A stretch of 64,000 nucleotides of DNA from Stakelama flava (GCF_019351405.1 NZ_JAHWZX010000005.1:124001-188000); one strand, 5' to 3'; positions 31,115 to 40,169 are shown, counted from the stretch's first letter. The notes: a model not told the origin generated them from the letters alone. Made by a program: numbers and translations.

Positions 31115-32943
31115 ACTGCAGTCTTTTTGCTGTGCAAAAGAATTGCAGAGAGCGCAGCGGGCGTAATTCCACGAACACGGCTTGCCTGCCCCAGCGTCGC
31201 CGGGCGGGAAGCGCGCAACCGGTCAATCATCTCTGTAGAGAGTCCGGGGATGGCGGCGAAATCGAGCGATGCCGAAAGCGTGATCGAATCATTTTGTCGA
31301 AGTTCTGTTACCTCAGCCTGCTGCCGTTCAACATAGGGCGCGTAGCGGGCATCCTCTATTGCCTCGCTCGAAATATCGTCGTCTGACAAACCGAGCATCA
31401 TTGGATCGACCGCCGGAAATCTCAGCCATTCGCGCGCCGTCTTGGCCCCGACGTCGATTGGTACCTCGGCACCCTTTCCACGAAGGTGCCCCGCGGAGAC
31501 GCGCGCCTCCAACAGTTGCTCGATTGCGCCCTTTTTGGAATCTCGTTCAGCAAGCCATTTAAGGCTCGCCTTGCTGAGGCAACCCAAACGTGAAGCAACG
31601 GGACCAAGACGGCTCCATGCATTGTTCGCGCGAAGCCGCAGGCGGAATTCAGCGCGCGCTGTCAGCATGCGATATGGTTCTGTAATACCCTGGGTGACAA
31701 GGTCATCCACCATTACCCCCAAATAACTGTTCGAACGATCGGCGATATAGGGTTCCAACCCCAATACCGACGCGGCAGCATTCAATCCCGCAATCAGCCC
31801 TTGCGCTGCAGCCTCTTCATATCCGGTCGTTCCGTTAATCTGTCCTGCGCAATACAGACCTGGTATCGCGGGCAAATCGAGCGACGCCTCCAATGCTCGC
31901 GGGTCGATATGGTCATATTCCACGGCATAGCCCGGCGTGACGATGTCCACCGCCTCAAGCCCCGCCATGCTACGCACCATCGCTTCCTGAACGTCGGTTG
32001 GCAGGGATGTCGAAATTCCGTTTGGATATACCAATGGGGTATTCAGTCCCTCAGGTTCCAGGAAAACCTGATGGCCGTCGCGGTCGCCGAACCGGTGAAT
32101 CTTATCTTCTATTGAGGGGCAATAACGTGGTCCCTGACCTGCAATATCGCCGCCAAAGAGCGGCGACCGATGCAGCGCTTTTCGAATAATGTCATGTGCC
32201 AGGGAATTGGTGCGCGTTATCGCGCAAAACATTTGCGGGTTGCGACGACCCGCGCTTCGTGGCGACATCTTCCATGGGTCATTATCCGATCGTTGCTCGG
32301 GCAACATGCCCCACGCGATTGTTCGTCCGTCAAGGCGGGGCGGCGTGCCTGTTTTAAGTCGGGCCATTGGCAGACCAGCTTCGCGAAGTTGTACGCCCAG
32401 CCGGGTGGCGGCGCGCTCCCCGACGCGACCGCCCCACTCGCGTTCCTCACCGCGAAAAATTCGTCCGCCAAGAAAGGTTCCGGTCGCGAGGATCACCGCA
32501 GGGGAGAGAATTTCACTGCCATCGGCCAGAATGATTCCGCGCACATGGTTTTGCGCGCCGAGGAGCAGTGCACTCGCTTCGCCTTCGATAACATCGATAT
32601 TTGGTTCGGCGGCAATCATGCGCTGGATGGCAGCGGCGTAAAGCGCCCGATCGGCTTGAATGCGCGGACCCCAGACCGCTGACCCCTTGCTGCGATTGAG
32701 CATGCGATAATGAATGGCGGCCGAGTCGGCAGCGCGAGCGATTAGTCCATCAAACGCGTCAACTTCACGAACAAGATGTCCCTTCCCTAACCCGCCAATT
32801 GCAGGATTGCAGGACATTGCGCCGATTTTGGCTTTATCGAAGGTAATGAGTGCGGTTCGCGCGCCACGACGCGCGGCCGCCGCAGCGGCCTCGGTACCGG
32901 CATGGCCACCACCGACAACAAGAACATCATAGCTGTTGGTCAC
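31111..32943 (-). CDS. mnmG: tRNA uridine-5-carboxymethylaminomethyl modification enzyme MnmG (GidA)
   Basis: FAD-dependent partner of MnmE that modifies U34 of certain tRNAs. The 610-residue protein starts at a GTG with [21 protein letters not shown] (FAD dinucleotide motif). Family motifs: [19 protein letters not shown] (about 45-63), ATGTFLGG (about 153), [13 protein letters not shown] (about 198), [26 protein letters not shown] (split, about 270-295), and [21 protein letters not shown] (about 367-387). The C-terminal helical domain contacting MnmE is complete. 4-base overlap with rsmG. Confidence 0.97.
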   Translation of the reverse strand: MTNSYDVLVVGGGHAGTEAAAAAARRGARTALITFDKAKIGAMSCNPAIGGLGKGHLVREVDAFDGLIARAADSAAIHYRMLNRSKGSAVWGPRIQADRALYAAAIQRMIAAEPNIDVIEGEASALLLGAQNHVRGIILADGSEILSPAVILATGTFLGGRIFRGEEREWGGRVGERAATRLGVQLREAGLPMARLKTGTPPRLDGRTIAWGMLPEQRSDNDPWKMSPRSAGRRNPQMFCAITRTNSLAHDIIRKALHRSPLFGGDIAGQGPRYCPSIEDKIHRFGDRDGHQVFLEPEGLNTPLVYPNGISTSLPTDVQEAMVRSMAGLEAVDIVTPGYAVEYDHIDPRALEASLDLPAIPGLYCAGQINGTTGYEEAAAQGLIAGLNAAASVLGLEPYIADRSNSYLGVMVDDLVTQGITEPYRMLTARAEFRLRLRANNAWSRLGPVASRLGCLSKASLKWLAERDSKKGAIEQLLEARVSAGHLRGKGAEVPIDVGAKTAREWLRFPAVDPMMLGLSDDDISSEAIEDARYAPYVERQQAEVTELRQNDSITLSASLDFAAIPGLSTEMIDRLRASRPATLGQASRVRGITPAALSAILLHSKKTAV

Positions 32944-32980
32944 GCCCGTTCGCTACGCCGATGCAGCGACCCCGTCAAAA

Positions 32981-32996
32981 TGTTCCACGTGGAACT
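32981..32996. promoter_or_regulatory. parS-like site between mnmE and mnmG
   Basis: TGTTCCACGTGGAACT, a symmetrical variant (TTCCACGTGGAA core) of parS as found in alphaproteobacteria; only the last base breaks the palindrome. It sits in the 57-base gap between mnmE and mnmG, 38 bases upstream of the mnmG start. Confidence 0.8.
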
Positions 32997-33000
32997 ATAG

Positions 33001-34284
33001 CTATTTCCCGATGCAAAATCGGGAAAAAACGCCATCAAGAACCGCCTCAACATCCGCACGGCCGCTGATCCTGTCGAGCGCTGTGCGTGCGGTGCGTAAT
33101 TCCTCCGCCAGAAGCAATGCATCGGTGTGCAGGCCGGCATGCCTAACTGCACTCGATGCAGTGCCCAGCAACGTGCGCTGGCGCCGATTAAGAAGTGGGC
33201 CGTCCAACCTTGGAGTCAAAGCATCGGCATGTTGCTCGATCCGTTCCCACAGCGCCCCGATGCCTTCGCCGGAAGCTCCCGATACCGACAGGCGCTCCGG
33301 TGTTCCTATACGATCGGGCAAATCGCATCGCGCGGTCACGGCGATGGCCTTAGCCGCCAATTCCTGAGGAACGGGCGCGTCGTCCAGCCAGACGATAACA
33401 TCGCAATCGGCCATCGCGGCCCTGGCCCGTTCGATGCCGATCCGTTCGATGACGTCCGCCGTCTGGTCAGCAAGTCCCGCTGTGTCCGAAAGGACATAGG
33501 CGATTCCGTTGCGCTGAACCGCCGCTTCGATACGATCGCGCGTGGTGCCGGCAATCGGTGACACGATCGCCACCTCGCGATCGGCCATCCGGTTAAGTAA
33601 GGTGGACTTTCCGGCATTGGGCGGACCAGCCAGAACGACATGAATACCATCCCGGATGCGTTCGACTTCCGGCTGCGACAGGGTAACATCCATTTCGTCC
33701 GCCAGCGTCGCGCAACGCCTGGCAAGCCCATGGGCAAGATTGACCGCAACATCACCCTCATCGCCATGGTCTAGCTCCGCCTCCACTTCGGCAGCGAGCA
33801 AGAGGACGCGGGTCGTCCATTCCTCGATCAGCCGCCGTACCGATCCACCGCTGGTCTGCATCGCCGCGCGCCGGGCGGTCTCGGTTTCCGCGCCAAGGAG
33901 ATCGGCAAGTCCTTCGGCTTCGGTAAGGTCGATTTTTCCGGAGAGAAGTGCTTGGCGTGTAAACTCGCCTGGTTCGGCGCGCCGAATATCTGCGAACGAC
34001 GAAAGCGCCGCCTCTACCGCGGCAACCACTGCCCGACCGCCATGAAGATGGAACTCAACCACGTCCTGCCCGGTCGCGCTGGCGGGGCCCGCGAACCAGA
34101 GCAGCATGGCCCGGTCGAGCAGCTCGCTCTCCTGCGATCGCAGCGTCCGGAGCGAAGCCTGTCGTGCCGCGGGAAGCGAACCGGCCATTTCGCTCGCAAC
34201 GCGGCATGCGTTCGGTCCGCTGATCCGCATGACCGCGATCCCGGCGGGCGGCGCGCCGCTGGAAAGAGCGAAGATGGTGTCCAT
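33001..34284 (-). CDS. mnmE: tRNA modification GTPase MnmE (TrmE)
   Basis: K+-activated GTPase working with MnmG on U34 of tRNA, 427 residues from the ATG at 34284. The N-terminal folate-binding domain begins DTIFALSSGAPPAGIAVMRISG. The inserted G domain has G1 GPPNAGKSTLLNRM (about 215-228), G2/G3 PIAGTTRDR and DTAGLADQT. The C-terminus ends in the family FCIGK motif with the conserved cysteine. Following parS and then mnmG on the same strand. Confidence 0.96.
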   Translation of the reverse strand: MDTIFALSSGAPPAGIAVMRISGPNACRVASEMAGSLPAARQASLRTLRSQESELLDRAMLLWFAGPASATGQDVVEFHLHGGRAVVAAVEAALSSFADIRRAEPGEFTRQALLSGKIDLTEAEGLADLLGAETETARRAAMQTSGGSVRRLIEEWTTRVLLLAAEVEAELDHGDEGDVAVNLAHGLARRCATLADEMDVTLSQPEVERIRDGIHVVLAGPPNAGKSTLLNRMADREVAIVSPIAGTTRDRIEAAVQRNGIAYVLSDTAGLADQTADVIERIGIERARAAMADCDVIVWLDDAPVPQELAAKAIAVTARCDLPDRIGTPERLSVSGASGEGIGALWERIEQHADALTPRLDGPLLNRRQRTLLGTASSAVRHAGLHTDALLLAEELRTARTALDRISGRADVEAVLDGVFSRFCIGK

Positions 34285-34294
34285 CACGCTGATG

Positions 34295-34534
34295 CTATTC
34301 GCCGCGCTTGGCGCCGGTCATATTGCGGAACAGGTCCTGCCACATCCGCATGCCCGCCTCCCCCATCGGTGCCCAACCGCGCATCATGGTTTCCAGCATT
34401 TCGGGAGACGCGCCCTTTTCCATCGTTTCGATCAGCATTTCGATATAGCGGTCGTGAACCGGGGTGAAGTCGGGAAGGCCGGCGGCGCGGCGCGCTTCTT
34501 CGGGAGTGCACTCGATCTCGACATTGATTTTCAT
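34295..34534 (-). CDS. DUF6489 family protein
   Basis: A 79-residue protein from the ATG at 34534 with a strong GGGAGAGG ribosome-binding site 6 bases upstream. It starts MKINVEIECTPEEARRAAGLP and ends in a short helical region rich in Met (MWQDLFRNMTGAKRG). The DUF6489 assignment rests on this N-terminal pattern, recalled from sphingomonad homologues upstream of mnmE. Function unknown. Ten bases separate its stop from the mnmE start, so it probably heads the mnmE-parB unit. Confidence 0.78.
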   Translation of the reverse strand: MKINVEIECTPEEARRAAGLPDFTPVHDRYIEMLIETMEKGASPEMLETMMRGWAPMGEAGMRMWQDLFRNMTGAKRGE

Positions 34535-34670
34535 GAATAACCTCTCCCGCATTCAGATAAGCACCGTACCGGCAGTGGTGCACATTACCCTCTATGCGCG
34601 CGCGACGGACATAATCGCAATGCCTGCTCGTTGCCGGAGGAGATTTGCGCGACAATGACGAGGAGCAACC

Positions 34671-35369
34671 ATGACGAAAACGCTTACGATATCGACGCTC
34701 GATGGCGATGGGCAGTTCGATGCCTATTGCGCCGAACCGAAGGACGACCCGCGCGCAGCGATTGTCGTGATTCAGGAAATTTTCGGCGTCAATGCGGGCA
34801 TCCGGCGCAAGTGCGATCGCTTGGCCGAAGCAGGGTATCTGGCGATCGCGCCGGACATTTTTTGGCGGTTGGAACCCGGTATCGAACTTGATCCCGATGT
34901 CGAGCCGGAAATGCAACGGGCGTTCGACCTGATGGGCAAGTTCGACCAAGACTCTGGCGTTCGCGACATCGAAGCGACGATCAAAAAAGCGCGACAGCTG
35001 GTCAATGGCGGCAAGGTCGGCGCGGTGGGATACTGTCTGGGCGGGCGGCTTGCCTATATGACCGCGGCGCGCACCGATTCAGATACGACAGTGGGCTATT
35101 ATGCGGTCGGTATCCCCGACTTGCTTAACGAAAAAGACAACATCGCAAACCCGCTCATGCTCCACATCGCGGGCGACGATGGGTTTGTGGACAAGGAAAC
35201 GCAGGCGAAAATGCACGATGGGCTGGACGGTCACCCGAAAGTCGTACTGCACGACTATCCGGGCGAAGATCACGGCTTCGCGACCGAGGTCGGATCACGG
35301 CGATCGGAAAAATCAGCCGATCTGGCGGACAAACGCACGGCGGAATTTTTCGCTAAGCATCTGGGCTGA
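34671..35369 (+). CDS. Dienelactone hydrolase family protein
   Basis: Alpha/beta-hydrolase of the carboxymethylenebutenolidase family, 232 residues, with an ideal GAGGAG ribosome-binding site. It has the N-terminal IVVIQEIFGVNAGIRRKCDRLAEAGYLAIAPD pattern (about 28-62, in two blocks; the conserved Glu is in QEIFG), the nucleophile cysteine in VGAVGYCLGGRLAY (about 118-131) and the catalytic Asp and His in IAGDDGFV and DYPGEDHGFAT. Dienelactone hydrolases use a Cys-Asp-His triad, which is intact. No aromatic-degradation genes are nearby, so the substrate is open. Confidence 0.92.
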   Translation: MTKTLTISTLDGDGQFDAYCAEPKDDPRAAIVVIQEIFGVNAGIRRKCDRLAEAGYLAIAPDIFWRLEPGIELDPDVEPEMQRAFDLMGKFDQDSGVRDIEATIKKARQLVNGGKVGAVGYCLGGRLAYMTAARTDSDTTVGYYAVGIPDLLNEKDNIANPLMLHIAGDDGFVDKETQAKMHDGLDGHPKVVLHDYPGEDHGFATEVGSRRSEKSADLADKRTAEFFAKHLG

Positions 35370-35384
35370 ACGCACAGGAAAAGG

Positions 35385-35417
35385 AAAGACGGGCCGCTTG
35401 AACCGACCCGTCTTTTT
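35385..35417. terminator. Bidirectional rho-independent terminator
   Basis: AAAGACGGG pairs with CCCGTCTTT around a 13-base loop containing an extra CG/CG pair, with a T run on the plus strand and a T-rich complement on the minus strand. It serves both the dienelactone hydrolase gene and the convergent TerC gene (whose stop codon is at the end of this element). Confidence 0.85.
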
Positions 35418-36114
35418 ACGAAAAAAGCTGAAGGATGCCGACATCGTGAGCGACGATGCCTTCATAGATCATTCGCCCCGCGACATAAACGATTACGGCA
35501 AGGCCGATATAAGCGATCCAGCGATAGCGATCGATCACTTTTGCAATGACATTCGCCGCGATCCCCATCAGCGCGACCGACAGGATCAGTCCGATCATCA
35601 GGATGCCGGGATGTTCGCGCGCCGCACCGGCAACGGCCAGCACATTGTCGAGGCTCATCGACACATCCGCCAGCGCCACTGACCAGGCAGCGGCCGCGAA
35701 GCTCCGCGTGGATACCGCCGCCTGGCCCTCAGCCCCGGCTTCCCCACCCTCTCGGATTTCGCGCCACATCTTCCACGCTACCCACAGGAGCAGCAAGCCG
35801 CCGGCAAGCACCAGTCCGATGACGCCCATCAAATAGGTCATCAGCAGCGCGAAGATGATGCGCAGCACCAGTGCGGCGCCAATGCCGATGGCAATCACCT
35901 TGCGCCGTTGATCCGATGGTAGTCCGGCAGCCAGCGAACCGACGACGATGGCATTGTCGCCCGCCAGCAACACGTCGATCATCAACACCTGTAAAAAGGC
36001 GGCGAGCTGCGCCGGCTGCGTGATGTTCGAAAAATCGTTGACGATATGATGCCAGACATCACCCGGCGACCCGAGGCCGCCACTCGTCACGCTTGCTGCC
36101 AGTTCAATCATCAT
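35416..36114 (-). CDS. TerC family integral membrane protein
   Basis: A 232-residue polytopic membrane protein (about seven segments) of the TerC family, implicated in metal (Mn2+) export or tellurium resistance in relatives. The conserved intramembrane acidic motifs are AGDNAIVVGSLAAGLP (about 52-67) and SLDNVLAVAGAARE (about 154-167). Two consecutive ATGs are possible starts. It is 21 bases downstream of the rho stop on the same strand and ends in the bidirectional terminator. Confidence 0.88.
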   Translation of the reverse strand: MMIELAASVTSGGLGSPGDVWHHIVNDFSNITQPAQLAAFLQVLMIDVLLAGDNAIVVGSLAAGLPSDQRRKVIAIGIGAALVLRIIFALLMTYLMGVIGLVLAGGLLLLWVAWKMWREIREGGEAGAEGQAAVSTRSFAAAAWSVALADVSMSLDNVLAVAGAAREHPGILMIGLILSVALMGIAANVIAKVIDRYRWIAYIGLAVIVYVAGRMIYEGIVAHDVGILQLFS

Positions 36115-36135
36115 CGGGAAGGCGATTACCAGTTG

Positions 36136-37392
36136 CTACTGGTTCATTGAATCAAAGAAATCTTCGTTCGTCTTCGAATTCTTCATCTTGTCGAGCAGGA
36201 ATTCCATCGCGTCGATGGTGCCCATCTGCATCAGGATGCGGCGAAGCACCCACATTTTCGACAGCGTGCCCTTATCGACCAGCAGCTCTTCCTTGCGCGT
36301 ACCCGACTTGCCGACGTCAAGCGCGGGGAAGATGCGCTTGTCGGCGACCTTGCGGTCGAGAACGATTTCGGAGTTGCCTGTGCCCTTGAACTCTTCGAAA
36401 ATCACCTCGTCCATGCGGCTGCCGGTATCGATCAGCGCCGTGGCGATGATCGACAGCGATCCGCCCTCTTCGATATTGCGGGCGGCGCCGAAAAAGCGTT
36501 TCGGCCGCTGCAGCGCATTGGCGTCGACACCGCCGGTCAGCACCTTGCCCGAACTGGGTACAACCGTGTTGTAGGCGCGCCCCAGCCGGGTGATCGAATC
36601 GAGCAGGATGACGACGTCATGCTTGTGCTCGACCAGCCGCTTTGCCTTTTCTATAACCATTTCAGCGACTTGTACGTGACGCTGCGCCGGTTCGTCGAAG
36701 GTCGAACTGATGACTTCGCCGTTCACCGAACGCTGCATGTCAGTGACTTCCTCGGGCCGCTCGTCGATCAGCAGCACGATCAGGAAGACCTCCGGATGGT
36801 TGTCGGTGATCGCCTTTGCAATATTCTGAAGCAGCACCGTCTTACCCACGCGCGGCGGCGCGACGATCAGCGAACGCTGCCCTTTGCCCTGCGGCGAGAC
36901 GATGTCGATGACGCGCGCCGACTTGTCCTTGACCGTCGGATCCTGCGGATCGAGCGTCAGCTTCTTTTCAGGGTATAGCGGCGTCAGATTGTCGAAGTTT
37001 ACCCGATGGCGCACCGCGTCCGGATCGTCGAAATTGACCGCGGTCAGCTTTGTCAGCGCGAAATAGCGTTCGCCATCCTTTGGCCCGCGGATTTCGCCTT
37101 CCACCGTATCGCCGGTGCGCAGCCCGAATTTGCGGACCTGGTTGGGTGAGACATAAATGTCGTCGGGACCGGCGAGATAATTGGCCTCTGGCGAGCGAAG
37201 GAAGCCGAAGCCGTCGGACAGCACCTCGATCGTGCCCAGCCCCATGATCTGCTCACCCTGTTCGGCCTGCACCTTCAGGATGGCGAACATCAGGTCCTGC
37301 TTGCGAAGGGTCGATGCGCCCTCGACACCGAGCGCTTCGGCCATTTCAACGAGTTCGGCGGGGGTCTTCTTTTTAAGGTCTTTGAGATGCAT
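36136..37392 (-). CDS. rho: Transcription termination factor Rho
   Basis: Hexameric RNA helicase ending transcription, 418 residues. The N-terminal domain starts [17 protein letters not shown]; the cold-shock-like primary RNA-binding domain contains [35 protein letters not shown] (split, about 67-101). The ATPase has Walker [17 protein letters not shown] (about 178), [14 protein letters not shown] (Walker B region, about 210), and [22 protein letters not shown] for Q/R loops. A sigma-70-like promoter lies 113-141 bases upstream. Confidence 0.97.
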   Translation of the reverse strand: MHLKDLKKKTPAELVEMAEALGVEGASTLRKQDLMFAILKVQAEQGEQIMGLGTIEVLSDGFGFLRSPEANYLAGPDDIYVSPNQVRKFGLRTGDTVEGEIRGPKDGERYFALTKLTAVNFDDPDAVRHRVNFDNLTPLYPEKKLTLDPQDPTVKDKSARVIDIVSPQGKGQRSLIVAPPRVGKTVLLQNIAKAITDNHPEVFLIVLLIDERPEEVTDMQRSVNGEVISSTFDEPAQRHVQVAEMVIEKAKRLVEHKHDVVILLDSITRLGRAYNTVVPSSGKVLTGGVDANALQRPKRFFGAARNIEEGGSLSIIATALIDTGSRMDEVIFEEFKGTGNSEIVLDRKVADKRIFPALDVGKSGTRKEELLVDKGTLSKMWVLRRILMQMGTIDAMEFLLDKMKNSKTNEDFFDSMNQ

Positions 37393-37504
37393 TTCGTATC
37401 GTCCGGGTGGGAAATCGGCTGAAGGGAATGGCGCGGAGAACGCGTGCCGACACTGTAGGAAGGAAGAAGGATACGTGCAGGGACGTGCACGGCCTTTAGC
37501 CGCA

Positions 37505-37533
37505 AAGCTAGGTTGCGCGCGCTAGCAAGTCAA
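37505..37533 (-). promoter_or_regulatory. Sigma-70-type promoter of rho
   Basis: On the minus strand, TTGACT (37528-37533), a 17-base spacer and TAGCTT (37505-37510). It gives a leader of about 105 bases, containing the inverted repeat GTGCA/TGCAC (about 37475-37490). A long leader is expected for autoregulated rho; attenuation itself is inferred. Confidence 0.6.
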
Positions 37534-37556
37534 GCTGCGGCAGTCGGCTATACCGC

Positions 37557-38012
37557 CTAAAAAGGCTTCACCACCGCCAGAATGACGATGAGCACGACAA
37601 AGACCGCCGGCACCTCGTTGAGCAGGCGCAGTCGTTTCAGGCTGAGGCGGGCGACCCCGCGCGCAAGCCGCCTGGAATAACCGACCATCCATCCGTGATA
37701 GCCCGACAGCAGCAGCACCAGCGCCAGCTTCGCATGCAGCCAGCCAAGCCCCCCGCCGCCATCGAACAACCCGATATTCGCCGCCAGCGCCAGCCCCAGC
37801 AGCCACGTCACGATAAGCGAAGGGGTAAGGATCATTCGCCGCATCAGCGCCTCACGCTGTTCCCAGCGCGGCGGTTCGGCAGGATCGTCCAGGCCCTGCT
37901 GATGATGGATCAGGTAGCGTGGATAGAGAAACAGGCCCGCCATCCAGAAGATGACGAAGACGATATGCGCCGCCTTCACCCAAAGATAGGCACTGCCCAG
38001 CCAGCCCGTCAT
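37557..38012 (-). CDS. hemJ: Protoporphyrinogen IX oxidase HemJ
   Basis: Oxygen-independent-type protoporphyrinogen oxidase of alphaproteobacteria and cyanobacteria, 151 residues. Four transmembrane segments are visible (about 8-28, 58-82, 88-106, 128-148). The conserved His in WVKAAHIVFVIFWMAGLFLYPRYLIHH-type region (about 12-40) and Lys in WLHAKLALVLLLSGYHGW (about 90) match HemJ. It follows hemE with a 4-base overlap, completing uroporphyrinogen decarboxylation and a later step in one unit. Confidence 0.9.
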   Translation of the reverse strand: MTGWLGSAYLWVKAAHIVFVIFWMAGLFLYPRYLIHHQQGLDDPAEPPRWEQREALMRRMILTPSLIVTWLLGLALAANIGLFDGGGGLGWLHAKLALVLLLSGYHGWMVGYSRRLARGVARLSLKRLRLLNEVPAVFVVLIVILAVVKPF

Positions 38013-39055
38013 GCCACTCCCCTTACCTGTTCGACCAGTGCGTCAACATGCGCGATCGGCGTTTCCTGCCGGATGCCGTGGCCGAGGTTGAACACATGCG
38101 GCCGTTCGGGAAACGCCGCGAAAATCCGCTTCACCGCACCGCGAAGCACCGCTCCCCCCGCGACCAGCGCCAGCGGATCGAGATTGCCCTGTACCGGCAG
38201 CCCGTCGGGAAGCACGCCATCCGCCCAATGCGGATCGACGGTTTCGTCCAGCCCGATCGCATCCGCACCCGTTTCGCGCGCATAGGCGGCAAGCCTGCCC
38301 CCCGCTCCCTTGGGAAAGCCGATCAGTGGCACGCCGGGATGCCTGTCGCGAAGCGCGGCGATGATCCGCGCATTGGGCGCGATGACCCAGGATTCGAACT
38401 GTGCGGGCGACAGGCTGCCCGCCCAGCTGTCGAACAGTTGTACCGCTTCGACCCCCGCCGCGATCTGACGCGAACAATAATCGAGCGTCGCCGTCTCGAT
38501 CCGTTCGATCAGCGCCTGCATCGCACCTGTATCGCTATAGGCGAGCAATCGCGCAGCGGCCTGTTCCCGGCTCCCCTGCCCGGCGATCATATAGGTGGCT
38601 ACCGTCCACGGGCTTCCCGCAAAGCCGAGAAAGGTCGTGTCGTCGTCAAGCATCGCGGCGACTGTACGAACCGTCTCGATCACCGGGGCAAGCACGGCCG
38701 GGTCATAATCAAGGCGATCGATCATTCCGGCATTCTCCATAACGGGGGCAAGCCGCGGTCCCTCCCCTGTCACGAACCACAATTTCTGGCCCAGTGCCTG
38801 GGGAATGACCAGAATGTCGGAAAACAGAATCGCGCCGTCAAAGCCGAAACGCCGCAGCGGCTGCACCGTCACTTCCGCTGCCGCGCGTGGATCGTTCACC
38901 AGTTCGAGAAACCCGCCCTTGGTTGCCCGAAGCTCCCGATATTCGGGAAGGTAGCGGCCGGCCTGACGCATGAGCCAGAGCGGTGGCACTGCCTGCCTGC
39001 GCCCGTTCAGCGTTTCGAGCAACGGCTTCGAAATATCGGTCAGGCGTGCCTCCAT
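38009..39055 (-). CDS. hemE: Uroporphyrinogen decarboxylase
   Basis: Converts uroporphyrinogen III to coproporphyrinogen III. The 348-residue TIM barrel has the signature PPLWLMRQAGRYLPEYRELRA (split, about 20-40), SDILVIPQALG with the catalytic Asp (about 79), GFAGSPWTVATYMI (about 145) and the C-terminal FNLGHGIRQETPIAHVDALVEQV. It is immediately left of the oriC region and reads away from it, as in Caulobacter crescentus and Rickettsia. Confidence 0.97.
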   Translation of the reverse strand: MEARLTDISKPLLETLNGRRQAVPPLWLMRQAGRYLPEYRELRATKGGFLELVNDPRAAAEVTVQPLRRFGFDGAILFSDILVIPQALGQKLWFVTGEGPRLAPVMENAGMIDRLDYDPAVLAPVIETVRTVAAMLDDDTTFLGFAGSPWTVATYMIAGQGSREQAAARLLAYSDTGAMQALIERIETATLDYCSRQIAAGVEAVQLFDSWAGSLSPAQFESWVIAPNARIIAALRDRHPGVPLIGFPKGAGGRLAAYARETGADAIGLDETVDPHWADGVLPDGLPVQGNLDPLALVAGGAVLRGAVKRIFAAFPERPHVFNLGHGIRQETPIAHVDALVEQVRGVA

Positions 39056-39347
39056 ATACTAATAAAGATTCTAGAAAGAGGATGTTGCGGGATGTTGGAG
39101 TGTTGGCGACGGGGATTACGCTTCGCTACCCATATTGCCAACAGCTTGACCAGTGCGGAGCCGTTTATCGCGCCGGATTCGAATCGGTTATTCGCATTAT
39201 CCACAATCTGTGGATAACTTTGTCCGTGGTTCAACGGATTGTGGATGACTGTGGACAAAACCGATGCTTATCCACCGCTTGGCCCCGCGGCCAAGTTGCG
39301 CTAGCGATTGCCCGCATGTTTTCCACAGGCTTATCCTGAACGCTCCC
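39056..39347. other. Chromosomal origin of replication (oriC) candidate
   Basis: The 292-base gap between hemE and ppsR is the established oriC location in several alphaproteobacteria. It has a relatively AT-rich left edge (39054-39080) followed by repeats GATGTTG at 39081 and 39091 with TGTTGG at 39101, and a DnaA-box cluster at 39197-39339. Flanking genes read outward on both sides: hemE-hemJ-rho-TerC to the left, ppsR-maf-aroE-coaE-dnaQ to the right. parABS is 6-10 kb away. Confidence 0.88.
39197..39339. promoter_or_regulatory. Cluster of DnaA boxes
   Basis: Perfect boxes TTATCCACA at 39197-39205 (plus) and 39209-39217 (minus), separated by 3 bases in inverted orientation. One-mismatch boxes: TCATCCACA (39240-39248, minus), TTGTCCACA (39250-39258, minus), TTATCCACC (39268-39276, plus) and TTTTCCACA (39319-39327, plus). 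A weaker TTATCCTGA is at 39331-39339. No other comparable cluster was noticed in the window. Confidence 0.9.
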
Positions 39348-40169
39348 ATGCGGTTGCATCTGCACCTTTTATCGGACTCCACCGGTGAGACGCTGGAGAA
39401 CATCGCCAACGCTGCGCTGGCGCAATATGACGATGTCGAAACGCTGCGCCATTTCTGGCCGATGGTGCGAAGCGAGGCGCATCTCGACCGGATATTGCAG
39501 GAAATTTCGCAAAATCCGGGGCTGGTGCTGTTCACGCTGGTCAATCCCGACATCCGCCGGACGCTTGAATCACGCTGCCGGGCGCTTGGGCTTCCCACGA
39601 TCGCGCCGCTTGATGCGGTGACGGGGGCGCTTTCGAACCTTTTAGGGCAAGAGGCGAAGGCTCGGCCGGGACGCCAGCATATGCTCGACGCCGCCTATTT
39701 CGCGCGGGTCGACGCCATACAATTCACCATCGCGCATGACGACGGCATCGCCGATGAAGACTGGGAGGAAGCCGACATCCTGTTGGTCGGCGTATCGCGC
39801 ACGTCGAAAACGCCGACGTCGATCTACCTCGCCAATCGCGGGTTCAAGACCGCGAACCTGCCGATCGTTCCCGAATCGCCGCCGCCAAAACATCTTTTCG
39901 ACCTGAAACATCCGACGATCGTCGGGCTGACCACCAGTCCGGACCGCCTGATCCAGGTGCGCCGCAACCGCCTGATCGACCTGAACGAAGGGCGCGAGAC
40001 CGATTATGTCGACCAGGACGCGGTGAAACGCGAAATCGCTTATGCCCGACGCATGTTTGCCGACCGCGAATGGCCAGTAATCGACGTCACCCGCCGATCG
40101 ATCGAGGAAACCGCGGCGGCGATCATCAAGCTGCTGAACGAACGCGATCTGGCGGGCGGCAAGCAATGA
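39348..40169 (+). CDS. ppsR: Pyruvate, phosphate dikinase / PEP synthase regulatory protein (DUF299)
   Basis: Bifunctional serine/threonine kinase-phosphorylase that controls PPDK or PEP synthase by ADP-dependent phosphorylation and Pi-dependent reactivation. The 273-residue chain starts LHLHLLSDSTGETLENIANAAL, the DUF299 signature, and has the P-loop GVSRTSKTPTSIYLANRGFKTAN (split, about 149-171). It is the RP001-type gene flanking oriC in other alphaproteobacteria. It overlaps maf by 4 bases. Which target (PPDK or PpsA) is present is not visible here. Confidence 0.93.
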   Translation: MRLHLHLLSDSTGETLENIANAALAQYDDVETLRHFWPMVRSEAHLDRILQEISQNPGLVLFTLVNPDIRRTLESRCRALGLPTIAPLDAVTGALSNLLGQEAKARPGRQHMLDAAYFARVDAIQFTIAHDDGIADEDWEEADILLVGVSRTSKTPTSIYLANRGFKTANLPIVPESPPPKHLFDLKHPTIVGLTTSPDRLIQVRRNRLIDLNEGRETDYVDQDAVKREIAYARRMFADREWPVIDVTRRSIEETAAAIIKLLNERDLAGGKQ

